Source of the DNA: Acidovorax sp. NCPPB 4044 | GTDB lineage: Bacteria; Pseudomonadota; Gammaproteobacteria; Burkholderiales; Burkholderiaceae_C | Reading direction: 5' to 3' | DNA length: 64,000 nucleotides | NCBI RefSeq assembly: GCF_028069655.1 | Contig: NZ_JAMCOS010000001.1 | Span: forward strand, 4,060,001 to 4,124,000 | Part shown: piece after piece, positions 51,162 to 60,170 of the stretch | Layout: each line of letters starts with the position of its first letter | Position numbering within the stretch: the stretch's first letter is position 1 | Translations under genes and position numbers: made by a program | Notes under the pieces: model-generated | What the model was told of the DNA's origin: nothing | The model's input: the letters and a program-made list of their open reading frames with translations, nothing else | Databases searched by the model: none

Positions 51162-51228
51162 GGCAAGGCTCCTGGATCGGTGAAAAAACAAAAAAGAAGA
51201 AGGTGGGTGGGCAGGGGCGCAGCGGCGC

Positions 51229-51957
51229 TCAGTGCGGCATCGCGGGCAGTTCCTGGGGCCGCAGGTCGAACACCAGCACTTCGGCGCCTTCGCCGGCCGA
51301 GAACGTGAGCGGGCCGGCCTGCCGGACCCGGGCGCCGTCGCCTTCCGAGAGGCGCTCGCCGTTCACCTCGACGCTGCCGCGGGCCACGTGCACATAGACG
51401 TTGCGGTCGGGGCCCACGTCCAGCGTGGCGGACTCACCGGCGCCGTCGAACAGCCCCGCATAGACACGGGCGTCCTGGTGCACGCCCAGGGACTCTTCCT
51501 GGCCCTCGGGCGAGATGATCAGCCGCAGCCGGCCGCGCTTCTCGGCATCGGTGAAGTGGCGCTGCTGGTAGCGGGGCTCGGCGCCGCGCAGGCCGGGCAC
51601 GATCCAGATCTGCAGGAAATGCACGGGCTCGTCGCCGGAGGGGTTGAACTCGCTGTGGCGCACGCCGGTGCCGGCGCTCATCATCTGCACGTCGCCGGGG
51701 CGGATCACCGAGCCCGTGCCCATGGAGTCCTTGTGCTCGAGCGCGCCTTCCAGCACGTACGAGAAGATCTCCATGTCGCGGTGCGGATGGGTGCCGAAAC
51801 CCTGGCCCGGGGCCACGCGGTCGTCGTTGATCACCAGCAGGTCCGAGAAGCCCTGCTGCGCCGGATCGTGGTAATGGCCGAACGAGAAGGTATGGCGGGA
51901 CTGGAGCCAGCCGTGGTTGGCGTTGCCGCGCTGGGAAGCCTTGCGGATGTCGAGCAT
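51229..51957 (-). CDS. Pirin-family bicupin
   Basis: A 242-residue two-cupin protein. The metal site in the N-terminal cupin is HPHRDMEIFSYVLEGALEHKD, supplying three His and a Glu. It opens with GWLQSRHTFSFGHYHDP, another strong pirin mark. Bacterial pirins can act as quercetin dioxygenases or redox sensors. AAGGAAA precedes the ATG. It is the first gene of the operon facing the LysR regulator. Confidence 0.93.
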   Translation of the reverse strand: MLDIRKASQRGNANHGWLQSRHTFSFGHYHDPAQQGFSDLLVINDDRVAPGQGFGTHPHRDMEIFSYVLEGALEHKDSMGTGSVIRPGDVQMMSAGTGVRHSEFNPSGDEPVHFLQIWIVPGLRGAEPRYQQRHFTDAEKRGRLRLIISPEGQEESLGVHQDARVYAGLFDGAGESATLDVGPDRNVYVHVARGSVEVNGERLSEGDGARVRQAGPLTFSAGEGAEVLVFDLRPQELPAMPH

Positions 51958-52111
51958 GGTGCGTTTCCTTTCATTGACTTTCGATGGAATTCACACTGTC
52001 TTCCGGCAGGCCTTCCCCGACATTTCCCCGGCGGGCCCGTCGCTTTCAGTGCGTCGATGGAGAAAGTGTCGGCCGCCTTGATGCCCGTCAGGTTGAAACG
52101 TTTCAGCATCC

Positions 52112-52132
52112 ATCATCGATAATTTCGATGAT
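52112..52132. promoter_or_regulatory. Dyad in the pirin-lysR divergent region (candidate LysR box)
   Basis: ATCATCGA, 5 nt, TCGATGAT: perfect 8-bp arms, containing the T-N11-A pattern typical of LysR-family sites. It lies 23 nt before the lysR start and 155 nt upstream of pirin. Confidence 0.6.
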
Positions 52133-52154
52133 CGGAATCAAGGACACGAAACCC

Positions 52155-53057
52155 ATGCTCAGACTCTCCCTGGAAGCCATCGAACTGGTGGACGCCATCG
52201 CCCGCCACGGCTCGTTCGCGGGGGCCTCGGAACAGTTGCACAAGGTGCCGTCCACCATCTCCTATGCGGTCGCCAAGCTCGAAGAGCAGCTGGGCATCGC
52301 GCTTTTCACGCGCAACGGCCCCCGCGTGGCCCTCACGCCCGCCGGGCAGGAGATGCTCAAGGAGGGGCGCTGGCTGCTGGCCGCCGCGCGGCAGCTCGAA
52401 TCGAGGCTGCGGCAGGTGGCGACGGGTTTCGAGACCGAGCTGCGGCTGGTGCACGACTCGCTGATTCCCACGAGCGCGTTCTCCGAAGACATCCGCGCGT
52501 TCGAGGCGCTCCAGTGCGGCACGCGCCTGCGCATCGGCTGCGAGGCGCTCACCGGCACCTGGGAGGCGCTGCGTGACGGGCGCGCCGACATCGTGGTGGC
52601 GGCCGGCGAAGGCCCTTCGGGCGGCGGCTACAAGGCGGTGGCCGTGGGCAGCCTGGAATTCGTCTTCTGCGTGGCGCCCACGCACCCGCTGGCCCGCCCG
52701 GGCCGGCCGCTGGCGCGCAGCGAACTGCTGGAGCACACCGCCATCGTGGTGGGCGACGGCGCCCGCGCGCTGGGCGACCGCACCGTGGGCCTGAACGTGG
52801 GGCAGCACCGCATCACCGTGCCCTCGATGGCGGCCAAGATCGCCTGCCAGGTGGACGGCCTGGGCCACGGCTTCGTGCCGCGCGCCAGCGTGCACGGCGA
52901 ACTGGCGCGCGGGCTGCTCGTGGAATGCGCGGTGGAGGAGCCCCGGCCCGAAGAAACCTTCTGGCTCGCCTGGAAGCCCGAGGGCCGCGGCCGCGCGCTG
53001 CAGTGGTGGCGCGAGCGGCTCGCGCGTCCGCTGCTGCCGGGCATCCTGCCCGTGTAG
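52155..53057 (+). CDS. LysR-family transcriptional regulator
   Basis: A 300-residue regulator. The winged helix is SLEAIELVDAIARHGSFAGA, then VPSTISYAVAKLEEQLG and LFTRNGPRVALTPAGQEML. A type-2 periplasmic-binding-like effector domain follows, ending with GLLVECAVEEPRPEETFWL. The ATG 52155 is chosen because the other in-frame ATG (52128) would lie within the dyad at 52112-52132. It is divergent from pirin and likely controls that operon, responding to an unknown small ligand. Confidence 0.9.
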   Translation: MLRLSLEAIELVDAIARHGSFAGASEQLHKVPSTISYAVAKLEEQLGIALFTRNGPRVALTPAGQEMLKEGRWLLAAARQLESRLRQVATGFETELRLVHDSLIPTSAFSEDIRAFEALQCGTRLRIGCEALTGTWEALRDGRADIVVAAGEGPSGGGYKAVAVGSLEFVFCVAPTHPLARPGRPLARSELLEHTAIVVGDGARALGDRTVGLNVGQHRITVPSMAAKIACQVDGLGHGFVPRASVHGELARGLLVECAVEEPRPEETFWLAWKPEGRGRALQWWRERLARPLLPGILPV

Positions 53058-53071
53058 CGGCAGGCCAGCGC

Positions 53072-53124
53072 TTGCTATTATTTATATAGCAATCTTTTTA
53101 ATGGATACGGCGGCATGGAGCACA
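53072..53124 (+). repeat. Dispersed repeat, full copy
   Basis: TTGCTATTATTTATATAGCAA, then TCTTTTTAATGGATA and CGGCGGCATGGAGCACA. It lies between the convergent stops of the LysR and DJ-1 genes, where its hairpin could serve as a terminator. Confidence 0.85.
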
Positions 53125-53159
53125 AAAGACTCCCAATCTCTCCAGGCCGCACGGATGCA

Positions 53160-53858
53160 TCACTTCAGCAGGGCCAGCAGCGCCTTCGCGGCCGGCTCGG
53201 AAGACGCCGGGTTCTGCCCGGTCACCAGCGTGCCGTCTGTGACCACGTGGGGCGCCCAGTCCGCGCCGCGCTCGTAGTGGCCGCCGTTTTCCTTGAGCAC
53301 GTCTTCCACGAGGAACGGCACCACGGCCGTGAGCTGCACGCCCTCTTCCTCGCTGTTGGTGAAGCCCGTCACACGGCGGCCGCTCACCAGCGGCTCGCCG
53401 CCCGGGGCCTTGGTGCGGCGCAGCGCGCCGGGCGCATGGCACACGAGCGCCAGGGGCCGGCCGGCCGCGAAGGTCTGCTCGATCAGCGCGATGGACTGCG
53501 CGTCTTCCGCCAGGTCCCACAGCGGGCCGTGGCCGCCGGGGTAGAACACGGCGTCGAAATCGCCCGCCTGGACGCTGTCCAGCCGCACGGTGGAGGCCAG
53601 CGCCTTCTGGGCATCGGCGTCGGCCTTGAAGCGGCGCGTGGCATCGGTCTGGGCGTCCTCGTCGTCGCTCTTGGGGTCCAGCGGCGGCTGGCCGCCCAGC
53701 GGGGAGGCCAGCGTGAGCTGCGCGCCGGCGTCCTTGAACACGTAGTACGGGGCGGCGAACTCTTCGAGCCAGAAGCCGGTCTTCTTGCCGGTGTCGCCCA
53801 GACGGTCGTGCGAGGTCAGGACGAGGAGGATGCGGGGAGGGGTGGAGTTTGCGGGCAT
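53160..53858 (-). CDS. DJ-1/PfpI-family protein (Hsp31-like glyoxalase/chaperone group)
   Basis: A 232-residue protein. The nucleophile Cys is in LALVCHAPGALRRT, preceded by FYPGGHGPLWDLAED, both characteristic of the Hsp31-type branch, and GFTNSEEEGVQL is also conserved. Related enzymes act as glutathione-independent glyoxalases or chaperones. It is a single gene in the cytosol, convergent with the LysR gene. The ATG 53858 (MPANSTPPRILLV) is chosen over a longer frame with no homology. Confidence 0.88.
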   Translation of the reverse strand: MPANSTPPRILLVLTSHDRLGDTGKKTGFWLEEFAAPYYVFKDAGAQLTLASPLGGQPPLDPKSDDEDAQTDATRRFKADADAQKALASTVRLDSVQAGDFDAVFYPGGHGPLWDLAEDAQSIALIEQTFAAGRPLALVCHAPGALRRTKAPGGEPLVSGRRVTGFTNSEEEGVQLTAVVPFLVEDVLKENGGHYERGADWAPHVVTDGTLVTGQNPASSEPAAKALLALLK

Positions 53859-54036
53859 GTCGGTTTCCTGCAGGAGGGTGGGCGGATGCGCGGGCCGCTG
53901 CGGCCGCGCGGGCAGCCCGGCAGTGTGGCAACCCCACGCGCGCGCGGCGGTAGGACGCGGCCGTGATCCCCTTGCGCCCCAGAGGCCGGGCACCGGCACC
54001 CTGCCCGGCCCGGCCCTCTTCCGCAGGACCGCGCCG

Positions 54037-55014
54037 TCAGTCCAGCTTCACGCCGGCCGCCTGGATGATCGCGCCCCAGCGCCGCGCCTCGTTGCGCGCC
54101 AGGGTGCGGAACTGCTCGGGCGTGCCGGGCAGCGCCTCCATGCCGAAATCCTGCATACGCTTGATCACGGGCGGGCTGGCCAGCGCCTTGTTGATCTCCG
54201 TGTTGAGGCGGCTGGCGATCGCAGGCGGCAGGCCGGCCGGGCCGAGCACGCCCTGGAAGGCGTAGACCTCGGCATCGGCCACGCCCAGCTCGGCCAGCGT
54301 GGGCACATCGGGCAGGTTGGGCACGCGCCGGGCCGAGCCGATCGCCAGCGCCCGCACCTTGCCCGCCTGGATGACCGGCAGGCCCGCGGCCAGGTCGAGG
54401 AACATGCACGGCACCTGCCCGCCCATCACGTCCTGCAGCGCGGGCGCGGCGCCGCGGTACGGGATGTGCGTGAGGAAGGTCTTGGTGCGGTTCTTGAACA
54501 TCTCCATCGCGAGGTGGTGCGGCGATCCGTTGCCCGGCGAGGCGTAGTTGAGCTTGCCGGGGTTGGCGCGCGCATAGGCCAGGAAATCCTTGAACGTGCG
54601 CGCTTCGAACCCCGGGTGCACCACCAGCGCGAGCGGAAAGCGCGACAGGCCGCCGATGTACGTGAAATCCTTCTCCGGGCTGAAGGGCAGCTTGGAGAAC
54701 AGATGCTCGTTGTAGGCCAGCAGGGCGTTGTCGGCCGACATCAGCGTGTAGCCGTCGGCCCTGGCGGTGGCAACCAGCTGCGCGCCGATGTTGGTGGAGG
54801 CGCCCGGGCGGTTGTCCACCACGATCTGCTGGCCCAGCGGCGCGCGCAGCGCCTCGGCCACCGTGCGCGCGAGCACATCGGTGCCGCCGCCGGCCGGGTA
54901 CGGCACGACCCAGCGGATGGGCTGGTTCGGGTAATCGGACTGGGCGCGCGCGAAGGGATGGGTGGCCAGGGCGGCCGCGGCGGCGGCGCTGCCCAGCAGG
55001 GTTCTGCGGTGCAT
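54037..55014 (-). CDS. Bug/TctC-family periplasmic solute-binding protein
   Basis: A 325-residue exported protein whose signal MHRRTLLGSAAAAAALATHPF has a short basic start. Family marks: IRWVVPYPAGGGTDVLARTVA, IVVDNRPGASTNIGAQLV, ADGYTLMSADNALLAYNEHL and THIPYRGAAPALQDVMGG (quoted in part). It lies 117 nt downstream of the TraB/GumN gene, probably in the same operon as the fumarylacetoacetase-family gene. Its solute may be an aromatic-acid breakdown product (inference). Confidence 0.9.
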   Translation of the reverse strand: MHRRTLLGSAAAAAALATHPFARAQSDYPNQPIRWVVPYPAGGGTDVLARTVAEALRAPLGQQIVVDNRPGASTNIGAQLVATARADGYTLMSADNALLAYNEHLFSKLPFSPEKDFTYIGGLSRFPLALVVHPGFEARTFKDFLAYARANPGKLNYASPGNGSPHHLAMEMFKNRTKTFLTHIPYRGAAPALQDVMGGQVPCMFLDLAAGLPVIQAGKVRALAIGSARRVPNLPDVPTLAELGVADAEVYAFQGVLGPAGLPPAIASRLNTEINKALASPPVIKRMQDFGMEALPGTPEQFRTLARNEARRWGAIIQAAGVKLD

Positions 55015-55131
55015 GGGTTGTCTCCTTGTGGGATGGTCGTTATGGGGTGGTCGATCGTGTCGGCACCCTGCCGGCGCCACCGGGGCCGGCAGGGCAGGCA
55101 CGGGCGCCACAGGCGCCCGGCCGGGTGTTCT

Positions 55132-56178
55132 TCAACGGGACGGCGGGGCGCCACGCGCGGGCGCGGCAGCCGGGCTGGCGGGCCACTGCACCCGCTCGAC
55201 CCGGAAGCCCTGCCGCGCCAGCAATGCCGGCAGGCCCTGCGGCCCGACCATGTGCAGCGCGCCCACGGCCGCGAACACGCGGTGGCCGGCGCGGTGCTGG
55301 GCCGCGATGGAGCGCGCCAGTCCCGGGTTGCGGCCCACCACGAGCCGCTCGAAACCTTCGCGCTCTTCGGGGGTATGCAGGCAGTCGCACCACTGCCCGT
55401 AGCTCTCCAGCAGGTTCGCGCGGCCATCGGCCCAGGCGCGGGCCAGCGTGGTCAGGGCGTCGCGGGCGGCGCTGCTCTCCAGCTGCTCCAGGCCCGAGGC
55501 CACGGCCGCGGCGGTCTCGCGCGGATCGTCGGAAGCCAGCGCGCGCACCTGCAGCTCGACCGATTCGAGCGACACCACGGGCTTGCGCAGTCCGCGCGCC
55601 ATGCCCGCCAGCACCAGGTCGATGCCATAGGCCGGGTCGATGCCATCGCGCCGCGCGGCCATCACCACGAGCGAGGCCACCTGCAGCTCGGGCCGCAGCG
55701 CGGCCAGGCCCGGATCGGCGCAGGCGGCGTCGATCTGCGCCGCGAGCCGGCGCGCCAGGTCGGGCGGCAGCGGTGCGGCACCGGGCGGGTTGCGCATCGC
55801 CGCCTGCAGCGCCGCGCCCACGGCGGGGTCGAGCAGGTCCAGCTCCAGCGCGATGCGGTCGCTGCCCTGCACGGCGGCGAGCACCGTGGGGCCGGGCAGC
55901 ATCCAGTCGCGGCGCGCGGCGTGCACCGTGCCGTAGAGCCAGCTCGTGCGGCCGCCCTGCTCCACGCGCCACAGCAGCCCGTGGTCGCGCGCCTCGCGCA
56001 GGGCCTGCGGGATGGCGGCGGGGTCGATCGGCGTCGCGACGGGCGGACAGTCCGCGCGCTCCAGCGCCGGCGGGGATGCGGGAGCGGCGGGGGCCGGCGC
56101 CGGCTGGGCGAGCACGGGAACGGCCAGGACCCACAGGCAGGCCGCGGCCCGGCGGCCCAGGACGGCAGCACGCACCAT
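55132..56178 (-). CDS. TraB/GumN-family protein
   Basis: A 348-residue exported protein with signal peptide (MVRAAVLGRRAAACLWVLAV, cleavage near LAQPA). The TraB/GumN motifs are SWLYGTVHAARRDW (GTxH) and VFAAVGALHMVGPQGLPALL (GxxH), the pair proposed as a metal site. Members may be metalloproteases; most are uncharacterised. An in-frame GTG at 56187 would overlap the upstream stop as GTGA, and the ATG 56178 begins 5 nt after it, so coupling to the previous gene is likely with either start. Confidence 0.82.
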   Translation of the reverse strand: MVRAAVLGRRAAACLWVLAVPVLAQPAPAPAAPASPPALERADCPPVATPIDPAAIPQALREARDHGLLWRVEQGGRTSWLYGTVHAARRDWMLPGPTVLAAVQGSDRIALELDLLDPAVGAALQAAMRNPPGAAPLPPDLARRLAAQIDAACADPGLAALRPELQVASLVVMAARRDGIDPAYGIDLVLAGMARGLRKPVVSLESVELQVRALASDDPRETAAAVASGLEQLESSAARDALTTLARAWADGRANLLESYGQWCDCLHTPEEREGFERLVVGRNPGLARSIAAQHRAGHRVFAAVGALHMVGPQGLPALLARQGFRVERVQWPASPAAAPARGAPPSR

Positions 56179-56183
56179 GGCCC

Positions 56184-57194
56184 TCACCCCGCGGGGCTCG
56201 CGATGGTCTGGTCGATCGCGCCGAAGAGGCTCTGGCCGGCCTTGTTCTTCATCTCGATGCGGATGGTGTCGCCGAACTGCATGAATTCGGTGGAGGGCTT
56301 TCCGTCCTGGATCGTCTCGATGCAGCGCTTCTCGGCGATGCAGCTGTAGCCCTTGGGCCATTCGGTCCGGCCGTTCTGCTCCACGCCCTTGTTGCTCACC
56401 GTGCCGCTGCCCACGATGGAGCCGGCGCGCACGTTGCGGGTCTTGCAGATGTGGGCGATGAGCTGGCCGAAGTGGAAGGTCATCTCGGGCCCGGCATCGC
56501 ACATGCCGACCTTGCGGCCGTTCCAGGTGGACTGCAGCGTGAGGTTCACGCGGCCGCCGCTCCAGGCATCGCCCAGCTCGTCGAGCGTCACGGCCACGGG
56601 GCTGAACGCGGTGGCGGGCTTGGACTGGAAGAAGCCGAAGCCCTTGGCCAGCTCCGCCGGGATCAGGTTGCGCAGGGAAACGTCGTTGGCGATCATCACC
56701 AGGCGGATGCCGTCCAGCGCCTGCTCGGGCGTGGTGCCCATCTTCACGTCGCCGGTGATGACGGCGATCTCGGCCTCGAAGTCGATGCCCATGGCCTCGC
56801 TGGGCACCACCACGTCGTCGCGGGGGCCCAGGAAGTCGTCGCTGCCGCCCTGGTACATGAGCGGGTCGGTGTAGAAGCTCTCGGGCACCTCGGAGTTGCG
56901 CGCCTTTCGAACCAGTTCGACGTGGTTGATGTAGGCAGAGCCATCCGCCCACTGGTAGGCACGGGGCAGCGGGGCCATGCAGCGCTCGGGCTCGAAGGGG
57001 AAGGCATGCGGCGCGCGGCCGGCGTTGAGCTGGTCGTAGAGGTCCTGCAGCTGCGGCGCGAGGAAGCCCCAGTCGTCCAGCACCTGCTGCAGGCGGCTCG
57101 CAATGCCGGTCGCATAATGGGCCGTGCCCAGGTCGCGGGAGACGACGACCAGCTGGCCGTCGCGGGAACCATCCTTGTAGGTGGCGAGTTTCAT
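56184..57194 (-). CDS. Fumarylacetoacetate hydrolase-family protein
   Basis: A 336-residue FAH-fold enzyme. The metal-binding Glu pair lies in GIDFEAEIAVITGDVKMGT. FGFFQSKPATAFSPVAVTL and IVGSGTVSNKGVEQ are conserved (in pieces). FAH-family enzymes cleave C-C bonds in 2,4-diketo acids, usually at the end of aromatic ring degradation. The gene is controlled from a shared region with an IclR regulator. Exact reaction not determinable. Confidence 0.9.
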   Translation of the reverse strand: MKLATYKDGSRDGQLVVVSRDLGTAHYATGIASRLQQVLDDWGFLAPQLQDLYDQLNAGRAPHAFPFEPERCMAPLPRAYQWADGSAYINHVELVRKARNSEVPESFYTDPLMYQGGSDDFLGPRDDVVVPSEAMGIDFEAEIAVITGDVKMGTTPEQALDGIRLVMIANDVSLRNLIPAELAKGFGFFQSKPATAFSPVAVTLDELGDAWSGGRVNLTLQSTWNGRKVGMCDAGPEMTFHFGQLIAHICKTRNVRAGSIVGSGTVSNKGVEQNGRTEWPKGYSCIAEKRCIETIQDGKPSTEFMQFGDTIRIEMKNKAGQSLFGAIDQTIASPAG

Positions 57195-57255
57195 GGGCTC
57201 AGACCTCTTTGTCTCCGAACCGCGCCGGCAGGCCGCCTGGCACGAATTACGAATG

Positions 57256-57271
57256 GTTAAATTGATTTAAC
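57256..57271. promoter_or_regulatory. IclR-type operator palindrome
   Basis: GTTAAA-TTGA-TTTAAC: perfect 6-bp arms around 4 nt. It is centred between the divergent FAH-family and IclR genes, 30 nt upstream of the iclR start, in the only AT-rich stretch there. Confidence 0.6.
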
Positions 57272-57300
57272 TAAACAAAACTCCAGGAATTCTATTGCAG

Positions 57301-58083
57301 ATGGACAAGGAACGGGCGGGCATTCAATCGGTGGAGGTCGGCTTCTCGCTGCTCGACGGCCTCACGCGCAGCCGGGGCCCCTTGATGCTCAAGGACCTGG
57401 CCGCGGCCGCCGGCATGAGCGCCGCCAAGGCGCACCGCTATCTGGTGAGCTTCCAGCGCATGGGCCTCGTGGCGCAGGACGCGCGCACCGCCCGCTATGA
57501 CCTGGGCCCCGCCGCGCTCAAGCTGGGGCTGGCGTCGCTGGCCCGGCTGGACGCCGTCCGGCTGGCCCGCGAGCGGTTGCCCGGCCTCATGGAAGACATC
57601 CAGCAGACCCTGGCCGTGGCCGTCTGGGGCAACCGGGGGCCCACCATCGTGCACTGGGAGGAATCGCACCAGTCCGTCACCGCCAACCTGCGGCTCGGCG
57701 ACGTGATGCCGCTGCTCAGCTCCGCCACCGGCCGCTGCTTCGCGGCCCACCTGGCGCCCGACGTGACGGCCGCGCTCATCGAGGACGAAACGGCCGAGGC
57801 CCTGCGCCGCGGCCGCAAGGACATCCCCACCGACCCCGCGGCCCTGCAGGCGATGCTGGCCGAGGTGCGCGAGCGCGGCTCCGCGCGCGTGGTGGACACG
57901 CTGCTGCCCGGCATCGTGGCCTTCTGCGCGCCGGTCTTCGATGCCGACGGGCACCTCGCGCTGGGCGTGACCACGCTGGGCTCGGTCGCCACCTTCGACC
58001 CGGGCTGGGGCGGCGCGATCGATGCGCCCCTGCGCGCCATGGCCGACCGGCTCTCCACCGACCTGGGATACGGCCAGGCATGA
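57301..58083 (+). CDS. IclR-family transcriptional regulator
   Basis: A 260-residue regulator. An N-terminal winged helix (QSVEVGFSLLDGLTRSRGP, KDLAAAAGMSAAKAHRYL, FQRMGLVAQD) precedes the effector-binding domain (VTANLRLGDVMPLLSSATGRC). IclR proteins bind short palindromes as dimers and respond to small acids. A TTG two codons earlier is possible; ATG 57301 is preferred. It likely controls the FAH-family operon transcribed the other way. Confidence 0.9.
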   Translation: MDKERAGIQSVEVGFSLLDGLTRSRGPLMLKDLAAAAGMSAAKAHRYLVSFQRMGLVAQDARTARYDLGPAALKLGLASLARLDAVRLARERLPGLMEDIQQTLAVAVWGNRGPTIVHWEESHQSVTANLRLGDVMPLLSSATGRCFAAHLAPDVTAALIEDETAEALRRGRKDIPTDPAALQAMLAEVRERGSARVVDTLLPGIVAFCAPVFDADGHLALGVTTLGSVATFDPGWGGAIDAPLRAMADRLSTDLGYGQA

Positions 58084-58172
58084 AGCCGGAGTGAGGAAGC
58101 TGGCATGACGCAGCCCGTTGCCGCCTGCCCTGGCGCAGGCCACGCCCCCTTCCGGGCCGGAGGGTGCCGCTG

Positions 58173-59420
58173 ATGCCGCGCCGTGCCCTGGCGGTGCTCA
58201 CCGCCCTGGTGATCGCCCTGCACGCCCTGGCATTGCTGGGCCTGCCCCACTGGAGCGGAGGCACCGGCCGCGGCACGCCCGAGCGCATGGCCTTCCACAC
58301 CCGCATGGTGGTGCCCGAGGCACCGCCGCCACCGCCGCCCGCCGAGCCTGCGGCTGCGCCCGCAGCACCTGCCGCACCCGCGGCGAAGCCCGCGCCCCCG
58401 CCGCGCAAGCGCCCTGCGCCGGTCCGCCAACCCCGTCCGCCACCGGCGCCATCGCCCGCGCCCACGCCCGCGCCCGCGCCCGCCCCGCCCGACGAGCCGC
58501 AGCCCATGCCGGCCTCCACGGCGGATGCGGCCCCGGCGGGCGATGCCGACGCTCCGGCGATGGCCGCCGCCGCGCCCGCGCCCGAGGAGCCGGTGCCCAG
58601 CGCGTCCATCGCGGCGGCGGCGGCAGCCCAGGCAGCGGCGCAGGCGGCATCGGCGGTGGCCAGTGCCCCGGCCACGCCCCCCGAGCCCGCCGCCAGCCAG
58701 CCCGACGACCTGCGCTCGGCCGGCGTGGACATCCGCCCCCCCGGCGGCACGGCCGCCGCGGCCGACACCACGCCGCCGCCCGTGCGCCTGCCTGCGCCCG
58801 TGCGGCTCACGTTCGACGTGAGCGGGCAGGCCAAGAAATTCGACTACCGCGCCAGCGCCTCCCTGGCCTGGCGGCACGACGGCGCCCGCTACGAGGCGCG
58901 GCAGGAGGTCAAGGCCTTTCTGATCGGCTCGCGCTCGCAGACCAGCACCGGCCTCGTCACGCCCACGGGCCTGCAGCCCGAGCGCTTCGGCGACAAGGCC
59001 CGCAGCGAGCAGGCGGCGCATTTCGATTTCGGTGCGGGCCGCGCCACCTTCAGCGCGAACACGCCGCCGGCCGCCATCGCCGCGGGGGCGCAGGACCGGC
59101 TCAGCGTGTTCATCCAGCTCGGCGCGCTGCTGTCCGCCGCGCCCGAGCGCTATCCCGATGGCACGCACATCACGCTCACCACCGTCGGTGCGCGCAATGC
59201 CGACCGCTGGACCTTCACCATCGAGGGCACCGACACCCTGGACCTGCCCATCGGCCCCACGCCCGCATTGCGGCTGCAGCGCCTGCCCCGCCGCGACTAC
59301 GACCAGAAGGCCGAACTGTGGCTGGCCCCGTCGCTGGGCTTCCTGCCCGCACGCATCCGCATCACCCAGTCCAACGGCGACTACGTGGACCTGCGCCTCG
59401 CGGGCCGCGAAAACCCTTGA
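58173..59420 (+). CDS. DUF3108 exported protein with long Pro/Ala linker
   Basis: A 415-residue protein with an N-terminal hydrophobic segment (LAVLTALVIALHALALLG), then a ~150-residue Ala/Pro-rich linker and a C-terminal DUF3108 domain of about 200 residues (VRLTFDVSGQAKKFDYRASA, QEVKAFLIGSRSQTSTGLV, LGFLPARIRITQSNGDYVDL, quoted in part). DUF3108 proteins are periplasmic or membrane-anchored with unknown function. GGAGG lies 9 nt before ATG 58173; an in-frame GTG at 58164 is too close to it. Possibly co-transcribed with the IclR gene 89 nt upstream. Confidence 0.82.
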   Translation: MPRRALAVLTALVIALHALALLGLPHWSGGTGRGTPERMAFHTRMVVPEAPPPPPPAEPAAAPAAPAAPAAKPAPPPRKRPAPVRQPRPPPAPSPAPTPAPAPAPPDEPQPMPASTADAAPAGDADAPAMAAAAPAPEEPVPSASIAAAAAAQAAAQAASAVASAPATPPEPAASQPDDLRSAGVDIRPPGGTAAAADTTPPPVRLPAPVRLTFDVSGQAKKFDYRASASLAWRHDGARYEARQEVKAFLIGSRSQTSTGLVTPTGLQPERFGDKARSEQAAHFDFGAGRATFSANTPPAAIAAGAQDRLSVFIQLGALLSAAPERYPDGTHITLTTVGARNADRWTFTIEGTDTLDLPIGPTPALRLQRLPRRDYDQKAELWLAPSLGFLPARIRITQSNGDYVDLRLAGRENP

Positions 59421-59733
59421 TCCGCAAGGCCATTCGCTTGCCCAAGGCACGGGCCGCGCTGCGGAAGGCCATCGCCGCAGGGCGCGCTGCTGGCGGGCCC
59501 GGACGGCCGGCGCGCCGGAGCAATGTGCGGTTTCACCCACAGCTTCGTGGGACGCCGGCCTGACTTCACCCCTGGGCCGGCGAGGCCCGTCTTTTCATGA
59601 AATACTGGTCCCACGCATCCGGAGCATGCGGTCCAGCCCCGGGCTGGCACGCAGGATGCATGGGCCGGGTCTTGAACTTTGCGACCCGGGTGGCCATCTG
59701 ACCGTAGAAACACCGAATCGACAGGGGAACACC
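59421..59733 (+). other. Non-coding stretch between DUF3108 and DUF3567 genes
   Basis: 313 bases without a supported gene. GCCGGCC (59554-59560) and GGCCGGC (59575-59581) can pair and are followed by a short CTTTT, a weak terminator candidate. No clear promoter hexamers before DUF3567. Confidence 0.5.
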
Positions 59734-60021
59734 ATGCACATGCTTTACGACTCAGACTCCTTCGCGGTGGTCCACATGCAGCCCGACACCAGCGAAGCCG
59801 AGGCGCCCATCGGCGTGCCGCCGGCACACCAGCTGGTGCGGCACGGCTTCGAGATCGTCGACAAGCGCTCGGGCAAGGAGGTCTACCTCGACGGATCCTG
59901 GGCCGAGATGTTCCAGCAGCAGATCCTCGCGTGGCAGCGCGACACCCCCACCCAGGAAGAGGTGGACGACACGCTCGACGGGTACGTGGGACTCGCGCAG
60001 AACCCGGTGGTCGTGCACTGA
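59734..60021 (+). CDS. DUF3567 protein
   Basis: A 95-residue acidic cytosolic protein starting MHMLYDSDSFAVVHMQPD, with RHGFEIVDKRSGKEVYLDG and a C-terminal TLDGYVGLAQNPVVVH (read in pieces). This set of conserved segments matches DUF3567, a small Burkholderiales family of unknown function. The ribosome site AGGGGAA precedes the ATG and a strong terminator follows, so it is expressed alone. Confidence 0.88.
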   Translation: MHMLYDSDSFAVVHMQPDTSEAEAPIGVPPAHQLVRHGFEIVDKRSGKEVYLDGSWAEMFQQQILAWQRDTPTQEEVDDTLDGYVGLAQNPVVVH

Positions 60022-60062
60022 CCTGCCGGCCTGGCGCCCCAGGGCGCCGCACCACCGAAACC

Positions 60063-60090
60063 AAAAAACGCACCCCTGGGTGCGTTTTTT
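60063..60090. terminator. Bidirectional Rho-independent terminator
   Basis: A perfect 28-bp palindrome, AAAAAACGCACCC-CT-GGGTGCGTTTTTT. It lies between the convergent DUF3567 and CPBP protease genes and has T runs on both strands. Confidence 0.95.
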
Positions 60091-60170
60091 CATGGCCGGC
60101 GCAGCGCGGCCTCCGGGCCGCAGCCGGCGGCACTGCAGCCACCCGGCTCGGAGCGGCATGACGTGCCCGA

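Noticed and set aside
53072..53092. Simple terminator of the LysR gene
   Set aside because: The hairpin could act as one, but it belongs to the dispersed repeat with its conserved tail, so it is listed as a repeat.
60063..60090. Operator palindrome
   Set aside because: A perfect palindrome, but its A/T runs on both sides and position between convergent genes fit a bidirectional terminator better.
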